Below the pieces are notes generated by a model. That model did not search any database. It was given only the letters and a program-made list of their open reading frames with translations, and was not told the origin of the DNA. A stretch of DNA of 64,000 bases from Paenibacillus sp. FSL W8-0186. GTDB taxonomy: Bacteria; Bacillota; Bacilli; Paenibacillales; Paenibacillaceae. Position numbers and translations under genes: made by a program. The stretch spans positions 5,029,501 to 5,093,500 of the forward strand of contig NZ_CP150207.1 in assembly GCF_037969765.1 (NCBI RefSeq), given 5' to 3'. This document shows, one piece after another, positions 49,201-56,505 of this stretch (within the stretch, counting starts at the first letter, position 1; every line of letters starts with the position of its first letter).

Positions 49201-50522
49201 TAGTAGCGATAGTCCGCAGTTGCAAATTGACCATCGTCATTGGTTACTTTAATTTGAACAGTTCCTTGCGTACCAGCAGGAGCAGTTACAATTAATTGAT
49301 TTGCGCTTACATAATTTACGGATGTTAATTTAATATTGCCAAAGTTCACTACTGGATTCGGCCTGAAGTGGTCACCATAAATGATAACCTCTTCCCCACC
49401 TTGAATTGGGCCATTATCTTTGTCGACAGATGTGATGATAGGCGCATAATGTTTTACTTTGACTGTGGGCTGTGTTACAGTATACTGACGTTGCGCCCCC
49501 AAATAGTTCTTATATCCAACATTTATTTTTTGGTCTCCAGCAGGTAAGTCCCCTACCGCCGCACCTTGTTTATGCCGAATCTTGTATTTAAAAGTAAGCA
49601 ACTCATTTTTCAACTCAAGAAAATTCCAAGAAATGGAGTTTCCAGAAATGGTCGGTTGTGGTATATTATCCTTGTAAGAATCTGGCACTATTTCAAACTC
49701 TGGAGAAATATAGTCCGTAACTCTTACATCATATGCACTTGCAATACCTATTTCCTGAACAATCGCCGCATAAATTTCAGCGAGCCCCACGGATCCAAGC
49801 ACAAAGTGATGGTGGTGTGCGGTAGTAGCCATATCCATCATCAATTTATTTGGTCCGCTAGTTACTGGGTTTTCAGTAGGTAGCAACAATGCAATCGTAT
49901 AGAATACGATGCCTGCCTCCTTCGCTTCCCTTGCTTTCTCCATCGCAAATCCATATGGGTTTGAGTCTGGAACTGTTGCATCTCCATCCGTCATGAGAAT
50001 AATAACTGGCTGGGCATCTTCTCTATGATCCCGCAACATTTCCATTGCTTTGTCAATAGCAGCCCCTGTTGCTGTGCTCCCACTGGCTTGAATTGTGTTG
50101 ATGTAATTTTTGGCTGCTGTCTTATCCGTGGTAAGAGCGAATGCGCTTGCCGATGTGCTATAATCTACAATTCCGACGCGATGCTTCGTCAGGTCCATTA
50201 AATCAATAAATCCTTTAGCCGCATCCTTGGCGTTTCTCATCTTGTCTTCGCCGTTATTTGGCCCATAGGTTGGAGCCATACTGCCTGACTTATCAATAAT
50301 TAGAATAACATCGTTAGGCTTAACGACGTTCTGATCTGGTGTTCCTTGAACATTAATAGTTACTTCCGTTTCTCCTCCCACAAATATTTCAGTAGGATTC
50401 AATGACTTTGTAACTTGCACATTTTCGCTCCCGGAAGCCGCATAAACTGCCTGCAGGCCTGGAAGTTGTGCGAAAATCAACATAAAAGCCAGAAAAATCA
50501 ATAACCCAGACTTCCTTTTCAT
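46284..50522 (-). CDS. Giant secreted VWA protein with twelve IPT/TIG repeats
   Basis: 1412 residues. Signal peptide LLIFLAFMLIFAQLPGLQAV ending VYA-AS. A VWA domain (~70-258) has an intact MIDAS: DKSGS, the Thr of GSTATG and Asp of MTDGD. After a ~100-residue beta-rich linker come twelve IPT/TIG immunoglobulin-like repeats of about 88 residues (each opening like ITSVTPSTGPMAGG and ending GYKF/GYTY), several joined by Pro-rich linkers. There is no LPxTG, SLH or membrane tail, so retention must be non-covalent. Ribosome site GGGAGG precedes ATG 50522, and fliT ends 17 bp upstream with no terminator, so it reads as the last gene of the flaG-fliD-fliS-fliT unit. A flagellum- or surface-bound adhesin is the inference; direct evidence is only context. 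Confidence 0.92.
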   Translation of the reverse strand: MKRKSGLLIFLAFMLIFAQLPGLQAVYAASGSENVQVTKSLNPTEIFVGGETEVTINVQGTPDQNVVKPNDVILIIDKSGSMAPTYGPNNGEDKMRNAKDAAKGFIDLMDLTKHRVGIVDYSTSASAFALTTDKTAAKNYINTIQASGSTATGAAIDKAMEMLRDHREDAQPVIILMTDGDATVPDSNPYGFAMEKAREAKEAGIVFYTIALLLPTENPVTSGPNKLMMDMATTAHHHHFVLGSVGLAEIYAAIVQEIGIASAYDVRVTDYISPEFEIVPDSYKDNIPQPTISGNSISWNFLELKNELLTFKYKIRHKQGAAVGDLPAGDQKINVGYKNYLGAQRQYTVTQPTVKVKHYAPIITSVDKDNGPIQGGEEVIIYGDHFRPNPVVNFGNIKLTSVNYVSANQLIVTAPAGTQGTVQIKVTNDDGQFATADYRYYATPEITTITPNEGPLEGGTKVVINGDYFMTGAQVLIDGKAATVTKVGKTELEITTPAGTTAKTVDVTVNNPDGTTVTATDSFTYIKGPEILAVDPSVGARTGGEQVKLTGERFVDGAKVYFNSTLVNSTFVSSQEISLITPVWSKADTVDVKVVNPNGQSATLTKGYTYEDPVPAITSVTPSTGPMAGGTVVIIKGDYFKTGAKVLWGGQEITDYTFVNSSEIRFKTPAWPNPELVSLKIINPDAKELEMRDVFQYLAPPDPTFASITPTTGLITGGTTVTLNGTNFPSDVKVYFDDHEVATESVAASRIVVKSPVWPSPETVDVSIQTSTGFRLSLPDAFEYLPLPKPPAPSITSITPSSGSVTGGNNATIKGLNFEKGLKLYFNDQELTYTFVSSSELRLRVPAWPKAESVTVRVTNPDDQSAELVNGYKFDPLPGPTLTAISPNSGPIEGGTTVRLTGTNFKNDSKVFLADEEVSSTFISATELRITTPAWGKSDVVDVKVQNADGQTALLANAYTFEVPPPPPAPVITEVIPNSGPQAGGTTVTIKGSNFFANSVVKFDDTIISSSLLSSSELRIKTPAWDSAATVKVTVISEDGQSASLDNAFTFIAPPPKPDPVVTSVSPNSLEIPGTGTLVTITGQHFQSGAKVFFNDTEIPATYLSQSQLRLRTPAWSIAENVNVTVENPDGKSGTLVDGFKFVTPPPPPAPIVTGASPNTALASKSSLITVIGENFVNGSRVAFGNTELATTYLSKTQLRVATPIWPNPETVTLSVINPDGQSGQLVDGFTFLQNPPPTVTSLSPNTGLISGGGQVTVSGSNFISGASVYFNGEEIAATYISATQLRIKVPSWPSAAAVDVQVINPDGQQSAILSGGYVYTAPAPKPAPIVTKLTPNVGGINGGTIVTVTGSNIQSGAKIEINGVVVDATYLSSSQLRFRTPASAVTGPVPVRIINPDGQASEILVDGFTYQ

Positions 50523-50539
50523 AGAAACCTCCCAATTTA

Positions 50540-50881
50540 CTAATTTTTTAAATCTACAAAAAAAGCGCCGACATTATAGTTACTTGATTTGCCATAATGA
50601 TCATTAGCGCGCTTTTTTCTTTCAAAAAGGTCAATTTCCTCGTTTAAACTACTCTTTTCCTCTAAAATGACATGGATGATTTGCTCATGTAAAATCCGAA
50701 CCTCTGATAAAAGAATTAGATCAGCTTCACTTAATTGCATTTCACTAATTTTTTCAAATAGTGTCGTTATATCTGCTTCATATATCTGATACTGATCAAA
50801 GTTCGGATTATCCATTACTTTGCGATAAAGATTAAGAAGCTGTCCGACAGGGGTTACTGCATGTTTTTCTTCTTCATGCAT
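50540..50881 (-). CDS. fliT: FliT-like flagellar chaperone
   Basis: About 113 residues, mostly alpha-helical (PVGQLLNLYRKVMDNPNFDQ, IHVILEEKSSLNEEIDLFER). Sequence similarity in FliT is low, so the call rests on size, helicity and position directly after fliS. FliT binds the cap protein FliD in better-studied systems. ATG 50881 lies 10 nt after AGGTGGT and overlaps the fliS end by 8 bp. Confidence 0.7.
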   Translation of the reverse strand: MHEEEKHAVTPVGQLLNLYRKVMDNPNFDQYQIYEADITTLFEKISEMQLSEADLILLSEVRILHEQIIHVILEEKSSLNEEIDLFERKKRANDHYGKSSNYNVGAFFVDLKN

Positions 50882-51266
50882 GTACTTGTGTACCACCTGT
50901 CTTTAAAGATAACAAAGCCTGCTTCCATGTTGCTGCCAGGTCTCGTGCAAATTCTATTGTATCATTTAACATAGCCTCGTCTTTTTTAATAATAAACTCA
51001 GCAATGTACTGACTGTAGAATTCATATAACCTTCGCAAGTCTTTGGCAATATCATAATCCATGTTTAAAGTCACGATCAGCTCGCTTAGTATTAAGCGAA
51101 CTTTATGCAAGGGTGCATTCATGTCTTCAAACTGATTTTGAGAATATAACTTTTTGGCTAGAAGCAATGATTTGACCATCTCTTGGTATAAGAGTAAGGT
51201 TAATTCTCCAGGGCTCGCGGTCTCCACTTGAACTTTCAAATATTGCTGTTGTTGTGCGTAATGCAT
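50874..51266 (-). CDS. fliS: Flagellin export chaperone FliS
   Basis: 130 residues, with the FliS four-helix bundle: QYLKVQVETASPGELTLLLYQ, the conserved AxPxELTLLLYxxxxxxL region. It binds the flagellin C-terminus to prevent cytoplasmic polymerisation; in Bacillus it also affects FliW. GAGAGG sits before ATG 51266. Lies between fliD and fliT. Confidence 0.94.
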   Translation of the reverse strand: MHYAQQQQYLKVQVETASPGELTLLLYQEMVKSLLLAKKLYSQNQFEDMNAPLHKVRLILSELIVTLNMDYDIAKDLRRLYEFYSQYIAEFIIKKDEAMLNDTIEFARDLAATWKQALLSLKTGGTQVHA

Positions 51267-51322
51267 AGTTTCCTCTCTCCATCAGTCATTTTATTGATCA
51301 TTTAGTGTAATTTATCCCGAGG

Positions 51323-52804
51323 TCACTGACCTAATTGTGAAAACAACCATGAACTTTGATTATTCATCTTTTGCAGCGCAGCTTCCATTGCAGCAAACCT
51401 TTTGTAATAACGGGTTTCAATATCTTCTAGTTTTCTCTTCCAATTGGACTCTTGCTCAGATAGGGCCTTTAGTTGTTTACCAATAACACTATCATCCATA
51501 GCCTCTAGCGATCCGGTACCCATTTTTTTCTTAAATTTTTCCATCTGCACATTAGCTATATTATACAGCCGGTCTGCGATACCTATGTTACTTTTTCCTG
51601 CAGGAGGTGTTTCATCCGATGTTCTGACGAACAGTTCCTTCACTTCGTCAAACCGTGTATTAATTGCCTCCTGAAGCTTAGCTTCATCAATCTGCAGCTT
51701 CCCGTTTTCTCTATAGTCAGATATGACAGTAATACCGATGCTAGACAACAACTGGATTTGATCTTTAGGTACATTCAAGGGAGTATTTAGGGCACTTCTC
51801 ATGGATGACAATGTATCTCTAAGAATGCTATCGTTATACAGTGTGCCTTGTCTAGCCCGCTTTTCCCATTGAGTAATCTGACTCTCACTCATGGCCTCTT
51901 TCTGCTCCGTGGTGAGTGGTTCATATTCACGGTTGCGTCTGGTATCTGCAGCGGTTGAATAAAGATCAATCAAAGAATTGTATTGAGTAACAAAATCTTT
52001 GATTTTATCGACAATCCCGCTCCGATCGGTTACAACACCTATTGAAGCCTCTCCCGGACTACGCAAGGTAACTTGAACACCATTGATGGATACACTATTA
52101 GAAGCAGATTTAATTACATTTGTTGATCCATTCACATAATATTCGGCATCCGAGCCACTAGCACTTGATTGAGAAAGATTAAGAAAGCTCATAAAATTAT
52201 CGAGGCTATTGTCACTCGGGTTACTAGGATCCAAGCTTGCTATACTAATTTCCGAATTATCTCCCGTCTGTGAGGAACTCAAATAGAGAACACCGCTAGC
52301 TTTATCAAAATTAGCTTTGACACCAGTTTGAGAAGCTTTACTGTTAATATCCTTTACAATCGATTCTACCGTCGAAACGCCTGCAGTGAATGCCACCGTA
52401 GCCTTTCCATTGATAGAAATCGCTCCGCTCTGACTTATTGTTTGGGTAGCAGATGCAATTGGATTACTTACAATAGTTGCGGAGGTAGCAAGCTTATCTA
52501 CTCTAACCGAGCTAATTCCTGCAGAAGTCCCGCTCGATGCTATTTCAATTACAGAAGTATTCGAAGAGGTAGCTGTAGTTTTTTCAAAGTTACTTTCAAA
52601 ACGCAAATTGTTAATAGAATTCCGAAAAGACAAGAGCGCGGTATTCATCGCCTGATAATCTTCTCTCTGCCAAATCGTGAACTGCTTGCTTTTTAAAACT
52701 TTATCAAGTGGAACTCTTTCGGCTTGCATTAGCTTTGTAATAAGACTATCGGTATCTAGCGTCCCACTAAAACCAGTAATCCGGATTGGACTGTTGATTG
52801 CCAT
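51323..52804 (-). CDS. fliD: Flagellar hook-associated protein 2 (filament cap)
   Basis: 493 residues. FliD_N (~10-105, ITGFSGTLDTDSLITKLMQA), a variable middle, and FliD_C (~230-475) ending LQKMNNQSSWLFSQLGQ. It caps the growing filament and folds exported flagellin. AAGGAGG lies 7-8 nt before ATG 52804. Part of flaG-fliD-fliS-fliT. Confidence 0.95.
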   Translation of the reverse strand: MAINSPIRITGFSGTLDTDSLITKLMQAERVPLDKVLKSKQFTIWQREDYQAMNTALLSFRNSINNLRFESNFEKTTATSSNTSVIEIASSGTSAGISSVRVDKLATSATIVSNPIASATQTISQSGAISINGKATVAFTAGVSTVESIVKDINSKASQTGVKANFDKASGVLYLSSSQTGDNSEISIASLDPSNPSDNSLDNFMSFLNLSQSSASGSDAEYYVNGSTNVIKSASNSVSINGVQVTLRSPGEASIGVVTDRSGIVDKIKDFVTQYNSLIDLYSTAADTRRNREYEPLTTEQKEAMSESQITQWEKRARQGTLYNDSILRDTLSSMRSALNTPLNVPKDQIQLLSSIGITVISDYRENGKLQIDEAKLQEAINTRFDEVKELFVRTSDETPPAGKSNIGIADRLYNIANVQMEKFKKKMGTGSLEAMDDSVIGKQLKALSEQESNWKRKLEDIETRYYKRFAAMEAALQKMNNQSSWLFSQLGQ

Positions 52805-52830
52805 TTGGTACCTCCTTTACCTTTACTCAT

Positions 52831-53166
52831 TTACAATTTTTCATCCACGAAGAGACCAACTCTTCTTGTGATGTTATACAGCATATCGAGCATTTTCTCA
52901 CTTGGAATTTCACGAATTACTTCATTGGTCTCGTCCTGCATTACAAGAACCATGATTGTATTTGTCTTATCATGAACCTTCACTTGGATATGAGTCCCGA
53001 GCTCTTCAAGTTTCTTATTCGTCATGTCAACAAGTTCAGGAATCGTCTTCTCTGGATTGTTTTTAGGCTTATCTGTATTCACTTCCAACGAAGCTTCGTT
53101 AGCAAGATTATTGAACCATGGCAGCAAGGACGAATGCGAAGAGTTTGAAGAAGGATCTATCCTCAT
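52831..53166 (-). CDS. flaG: FlaG family protein (YvyC)
   Basis: 111 residues. A disordered polar N-terminus and a conserved C-terminal FlaG domain (HIQVKVHDKTNTIMVLVMQD, EVIREIPSEKMLDML). FlaG limits filament length in some bacteria. ATG 53166 has AGGGGGG about 6 nt upstream; a GTG one codon earlier is also possible. The hag terminator lies just upstream, so this gene begins a new unit. Confidence 0.9.
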   Translation of the reverse strand: MRIDPSSNSSHSSLLPWFNNLANEASLEVNTDKPKNNPEKTIPELVDMTNKKLEELGTHIQVKVHDKTNTIMVLVMQDETNEVIREIPSEKMLDMLYNITRRVGLFVDEKL

Positions 53167-53202
53167 CACTCTCCCCCCTTTCCCCTACTAAAGGCCAGAT
53201 AT

Positions 53203-53231
53203 TAAAAAAGCCGACCGGTTCCCCGGCCGGC
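53203..53231 (-). terminator. Terminator of hag
   Basis: Minus: GCCGGCCGG-GGAA-CCGGTCGGC followed by six Ts. A very strong hairpin 12 bp after the flagellin stop. Confidence 0.93.
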
Positions 53232-53242
53232 TATAAACCAAA

Positions 53243-54094
53243 TTAACGAAGCAATTGCAGTACGCCTTGCGGCTGTTGGTTCGCTTGAGCCAACATAGCA
53301 GTTGCAGCTTGTTGAAGAATGTTGTTCTTCGTAAACTCAGACATTTCTTTCGCCATGTCAACGTCACGAATACGAGATTCAGCTGCTTGCAAGTTCTCGG
53401 AAGTAGTTCCAAGGTTGTTGATCGTATGTTCCAGACGGTTTTGAACAGCACCGAGATCAGAACGCATTCCAGATACAGTATTAATTGCCGCTTGAACAAG
53501 GCTCAAGTTAGCTTTTGCAATACTGTTCATGCTACCCATAGCAGTAGTAGCACCTTTCAACTCTTGAAGACCAGTAGTACTAAATTCAACACTCAATTGA
53601 GTAGCTGTAGCAGTTTCAAGCGACAAGCTAATTGTTTCTCCTGAGTTAGCACCCACTTGGAACAATACGCCAGTTGTATCACCGTTAAGCAATTTTTTAG
53701 TATTGAATTGAGTTTGTTCTGCAATGGAACCGATTTGTGCTGAAAGCTGTTTAACTTCAGAGTCAATCTTAGCAGCATCTTGAGTTGTCAACACTTCGTT
53801 CGCACCTTGTACATACAGCTCAGCCATACGTTGCAGCATAGCGTGAGTTTCGTTCAAAGCACCCTCAGCAGTTTGAATCAAGGAAATGCCGTCCAAAGCG
53901 TTCTTGGAAGCTTGCTCCAAGCCACGGATTTGGTTACGCATTTTCTCGGAAATCGCCAGACCAGCAGCATCGTCAGCAGCGCGGTTGATACGGTAGCCGG
54001 AAGACAGTTTCTCAAGGGATTTACCTTGTTGAGTGTTGTTGAACGTCAATTGACGTTGAGTGTTGTAAGAGCTGATATTGTGGTTAATACGCAT
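53243..54094 (-). CDS. hag: Flagellin
   Basis: 283 residues, a short flagellin with conserved D0/D1 ends: N-terminal MRINHNISSYNTQRQL and LEKLSSGYRINRAADDAAGL, C-terminal NQQPQGVLQLLR, and a middle of only ~50 residues rich in Thr and Ser (LSLETATATQLSVEFSTTGL), which is where O-glycosylation would be expected if the nearby glycosyltransferases act on it. ATG 54094 has AAGGAGG 9 nt upstream. The leader of ~105 nt, from the sigma-D promoter, holds candidate CsrA sites. Monocistronic. Confidence 0.97.
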   Translation of the reverse strand: MRINHNISSYNTQRQLTFNNTQQGKSLEKLSSGYRINRAADDAAGLAISEKMRNQIRGLEQASKNALDGISLIQTAEGALNETHAMLQRMAELYVQGANEVLTTQDAAKIDSEVKQLSAQIGSIAEQTQFNTKKLLNGDTTGVLFQVGANSGETISLSLETATATQLSVEFSTTGLQELKGATTAMGSMNSIAKANLSLVQAAINTVSGMRSDLGAVQNRLEHTINNLGTTSENLQAAESRIRDVDMAKEMSEFTKNNILQQAATAMLAQANQQPQGVLQLLR

Positions 54095-54103
54095 AATAAA
54101 TTT

Positions 54104-54139
54104 CCTCCTTGGAATGTTTTGGTGATTAGCATCCATGCT
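54104..54139 (-). promoter_or_regulatory. Candidate CsrA binding sites in the hag leader
   Basis: Site 1 (54128-54139) is an mRNA hairpin AGCA-UGGA-UGCU displaying GGA in its loop. Site 2 is the ribosome site itself, AAGGAGG (54104-54110). This two-site layout, with one over the Shine-Dalgarno, is how CsrA represses hag in B. subtilis. Inferred from sequence only. Confidence 0.55.
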
Positions 54140-54205
54140 TCACCCGTATGTGGACAGTTCATGGGTTGCGGCCGTCAATGCCATGACAATTGTCCCATGA
54201 TATAT

Positions 54206-54232
54206 ATATCGGCTGACTTGGGCTATTGTTTA
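54206..54232 (-). promoter_or_regulatory. sigma-D promoter of hag
   Basis: Minus: TAAA, exactly 15 nt, GCCGATAT. It matches the sigma-D/FliA consensus at every position. Confidence 0.93.
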
Positions 54233-54261
54233 TAGTAATCGGAACATTTTTATAATTTTTT

Positions 54262-54498
54262 TTAATTTTTCTTATGGGCACTCACATTACGAAGAAGTTC
54301 CTGAACATTGTCCGATTGCAGGACAGCTTCTTTATTTTGCTCTTGGATAGCATCGTAAATTTCTTCCCTATAAATACTCACATCAGCCGGCGCTTCGATC
54401 CCGATCCTCACCTGCTCTCCACTAACTTCAACCACAGAGATGACAATATTGTGATCTATGATGATTTTCTGCCCCTTATTTCTCGACAGTATCAGCAT
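54262..54498 (-). CDS. csrA: Translational regulator CsrA
   Basis: 78 residues. The canonical beta-strand dimer MLILSRNKGQKIIIDHNIVI ... IGIEAPADVSIYREEIY with a ~30-residue helical tail. It represses flagellin translation until sequestered by FliW. AGGAGGG lies 5-6 nt before ATG 54498, and the gene overlaps the fliW end by 23 bp. The tail is longer and more charged than in short CsrA proteins. Confidence 0.95.
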   Translation of the reverse strand: MLILSRNKGQKIIIDHNIVISVVEVSGEQVRIGIEAPADVSIYREEIYDAIQEQNKEAVLQSDNVQELLRNVSAHKKN

Positions 54499-54934
54499 GG
54501 CGTCCCTCCTGATCTTCAACTTTGTTCAGCGGATGTCGGGTTTCATACTCAGACTGCTCAAGTATAATTTGAGCAGCTTTTCTCGATTTAGGATTCATAA
54601 TGATCGGGGCCTTCAAGTTTAATGTAATATCGGAAGGAGACCTAACAGTGACTACAGATCGAACGATAACCTCATCTTCCTTTTCAATTTGCAAAATATC
54701 GCGCCAACGCTGTTCAAGCGTAAATTCATATTCCGGATAGAACATGAATGGATCGGTTAATACAAAAGTTAAATTTTCCTCATCCAAGGACTGAATAAAT
54801 TCAAATGGGCTATCCTCTTGTGCAATTCCCACAAAGTTTTTATACTCTTCAAACCCTAAAATCGGAACAGAAAAATCCCATGTAGCATCAGGATAAACTT
54901 CAATTTTTCCAAACCTTGCTGTTTGTACAATCAC
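54476..54934 (-). CDS. fliW: Flagellar assembly factor FliW
   Basis: 152 residues with the FliW fold (FGKIEVYPDATWDFSVPILG, EENLTFVLTDPFMFYPEYEF, SDITLNLKAPIIMNPKSRKA). It binds CsrA or flagellin, releasing CsrA when flagellin accumulates. I start at GTG 54934, with AAGGAGG 8 nt upstream; the in-frame ATG at 54985 would add a leader not seen in the family. Translationally coupled to csrA. Confidence 0.94.
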   Translation of the reverse strand: MIVQTARFGKIEVYPDATWDFSVPILGFEEYKNFVGIAQEDSPFEFIQSLDEENLTFVLTDPFMFYPEYEFTLEQRWRDILQIEKEDEVIVRSVVTVRSPSDITLNLKAPIIMNPKSRKAAQIILEQSEYETRHPLNKVEDQEGRHADTVEK

Positions 54935-55007
54935 AGGGAATACCTCCTTCAATTCAAAAAAAATAGCTATATGAAATTCCTTCATTATAGCTATTTTACT
55001 GGATTAA

Positions 55008-55580
55008 TCAGACAACCTCATCCAAATGCCGGTTCGTTGCCGTCATAAATATAAAATTTTTCTGTATCAAATAAGGATTAACCTTGCCCGGATAATAATC
55101 CACTACAGGCTTACGAATAACCGGATCTGCACTTACCCTTCCAGGCAAGTAGTTCATGCTTAAAGATCCAGGAGTAAAAGTAACATCCACATTATCATAA
55201 TTTGCCGGGCCCATAAATTCAATTGGCCTGTCCTTCAATGCATTCTGACGAGCAACTTCAGCAAATGCATTTCCTTTCATATGAAAGGCCATCATCCGGT
55301 CGCCAGCTTGGGCAATTTCCGCGATGTTTTGCATGGAGGACTCTAGCGAACTTTGAGATACACGGTCAGTAAATTCGTCAAACTTCGCTTTGCCTAAAGC
55401 GGACCAGGCCTTCCTTGCATCAATTTCGAGTGTAGCCTTGGATCGCTCCATCTCTAATTTCCCTGGCTCTTGATGCAAATTTAACGATGGCCTTGGCTGT
55501 TCAATACTCCATTGACCTTTCGTTGTTTCTAAGGCCAGCCTACTGAAACCCTGTTGAATTTGAATACGGGGAACTTGCAA
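55008..55580 (-). CDS. yviE: YviE-like flagellar-locus protein (DUF6470)
   Basis: 190 residues, beginning VPRIQIQQGFSRLALETTKG and containing PRPSLNLHQEPGKLEMERSK. It occupies the yviE position between flgL and fliW. No enzymatic motif is visible and its role is not known. Starts at TTG 55580, 7 nt after AGGAGGGG. About 70 bp separate it from fliW. Confidence 0.85.
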   Translation of the reverse strand: MQVPRIQIQQGFSRLALETTKGQWSIEQPRPSLNLHQEPGKLEMERSKATLEIDARKAWSALGKAKFDEFTDRVSQSSLESSMQNIAEIAQAGDRMMAFHMKGNAFAEVARQNALKDRPIEFMGPANYDNVDVTFTPGSLSMNYLPGRVSADPVIRKPVVDYYPGKVNPYLIQKNFIFMTATNRHLDEVV

Positions 55581-55591
55581 TCAAACCCCTC

Positions 55592-56494
55592 CTATCGCAG
55601 GAAATCCAACAAACTTGGGCGAATAATGCGTGCCATGGTATCAAGCGAAGCTTGATAGATACTTTCTGCCGTCTTGAGCTCAGTTATAACTGCTGGCATA
55701 TCCGCATCTTCGGTTAAGGATTGCAGGGATATATAATTCAGATTCAAATCATTCAACCGGCTCATTGAGAACTCCAGCCGATTTTGCTTGCCGCCAATCT
55801 CTGCCTGCGCAGTAATCACTCTTTCTAAATTCTCCTGCAAGGCTGGAATAGCATTTTGAATTGCTGTAGTTCCCGATGGACTAGTATCATTTAGGGCATT
55901 TTTAAAATCATCCAGTACTTTAAATAATCCATTATTATCCCCAAAAGCCCCGAACACTTTATCACCCAGCATATTTACCGGTACATAGATACCTGCTCCG
56001 ATTTGATACTGAACCACACCTTCGTCCAAACTATAGGCTGTATTTGCTGGATCGCTTGGATAAGGAGCTTCATTTACTCTTTCCCCGTTAAAAATGTATT
56101 TCCCCTTAAATTGTGAGTTACCTAATGAAACTAGCTGTTGATAAAGCTGATCTACTTCTTGCTTAATATTATTCCTTGCATCAGCCGGAACAGTATCGGT
56201 TCCAGCTTGAACGGCCAACTCTGCCAAACGCTGAATGATACTCGTTGTCTCCATCAAGACGCTATCTGTAAATTGCATCCACGAATTCGCATCTTCCACA
56301 TTTTCCTCAAATTGAGTAGTGGAGCTAATCTCGCCACGGTATTGCAGCGCACTTGCAACGCCAGCCGGGTCGTCGGACGGGCGATTAAGCCGCCGGTTTG
56401 TCATCAGCTGTTCCTGGTGCTTGTCCAGTCGTTTGAAGTTATTTTGCAGATTGCTCATCATCGATCTACTCATCATAGACTGAGTGATACGCAT
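55592..56494 (-). CDS. flgL: Flagellar hook-filament junction protein 2
   Basis: 300 residues with the flagellin-like N-terminus (MRITQSMMSRSMMSNLQNNF, NRRLNRPSDDPAGVASALQY) and C-terminal helix ESIYQASLDTMARIIRPSLL. It links FlgK to the filament. GGAG precedes ATG 56494; 11 bp after flgK. Confidence 0.95.
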   Translation of the reverse strand: MRITQSMMSRSMMSNLQNNFKRLDKHQEQLMTNRRLNRPSDDPAGVASALQYRGEISSTTQFEENVEDANSWMQFTDSVLMETTSIIQRLAELAVQAGTDTVPADARNNIKQEVDQLYQQLVSLGNSQFKGKYIFNGERVNEAPYPSDPANTAYSLDEGVVQYQIGAGIYVPVNMLGDKVFGAFGDNNGLFKVLDDFKNALNDTSPSGTTAIQNAIPALQENLERVITAQAEIGGKQNRLEFSMSRLNDLNLNYISLQSLTEDADMPAVITELKTAESIYQASLDTMARIIRPSLLDFLR

Positions 56495-56505
56495 ATACTC
56501 ATCTC

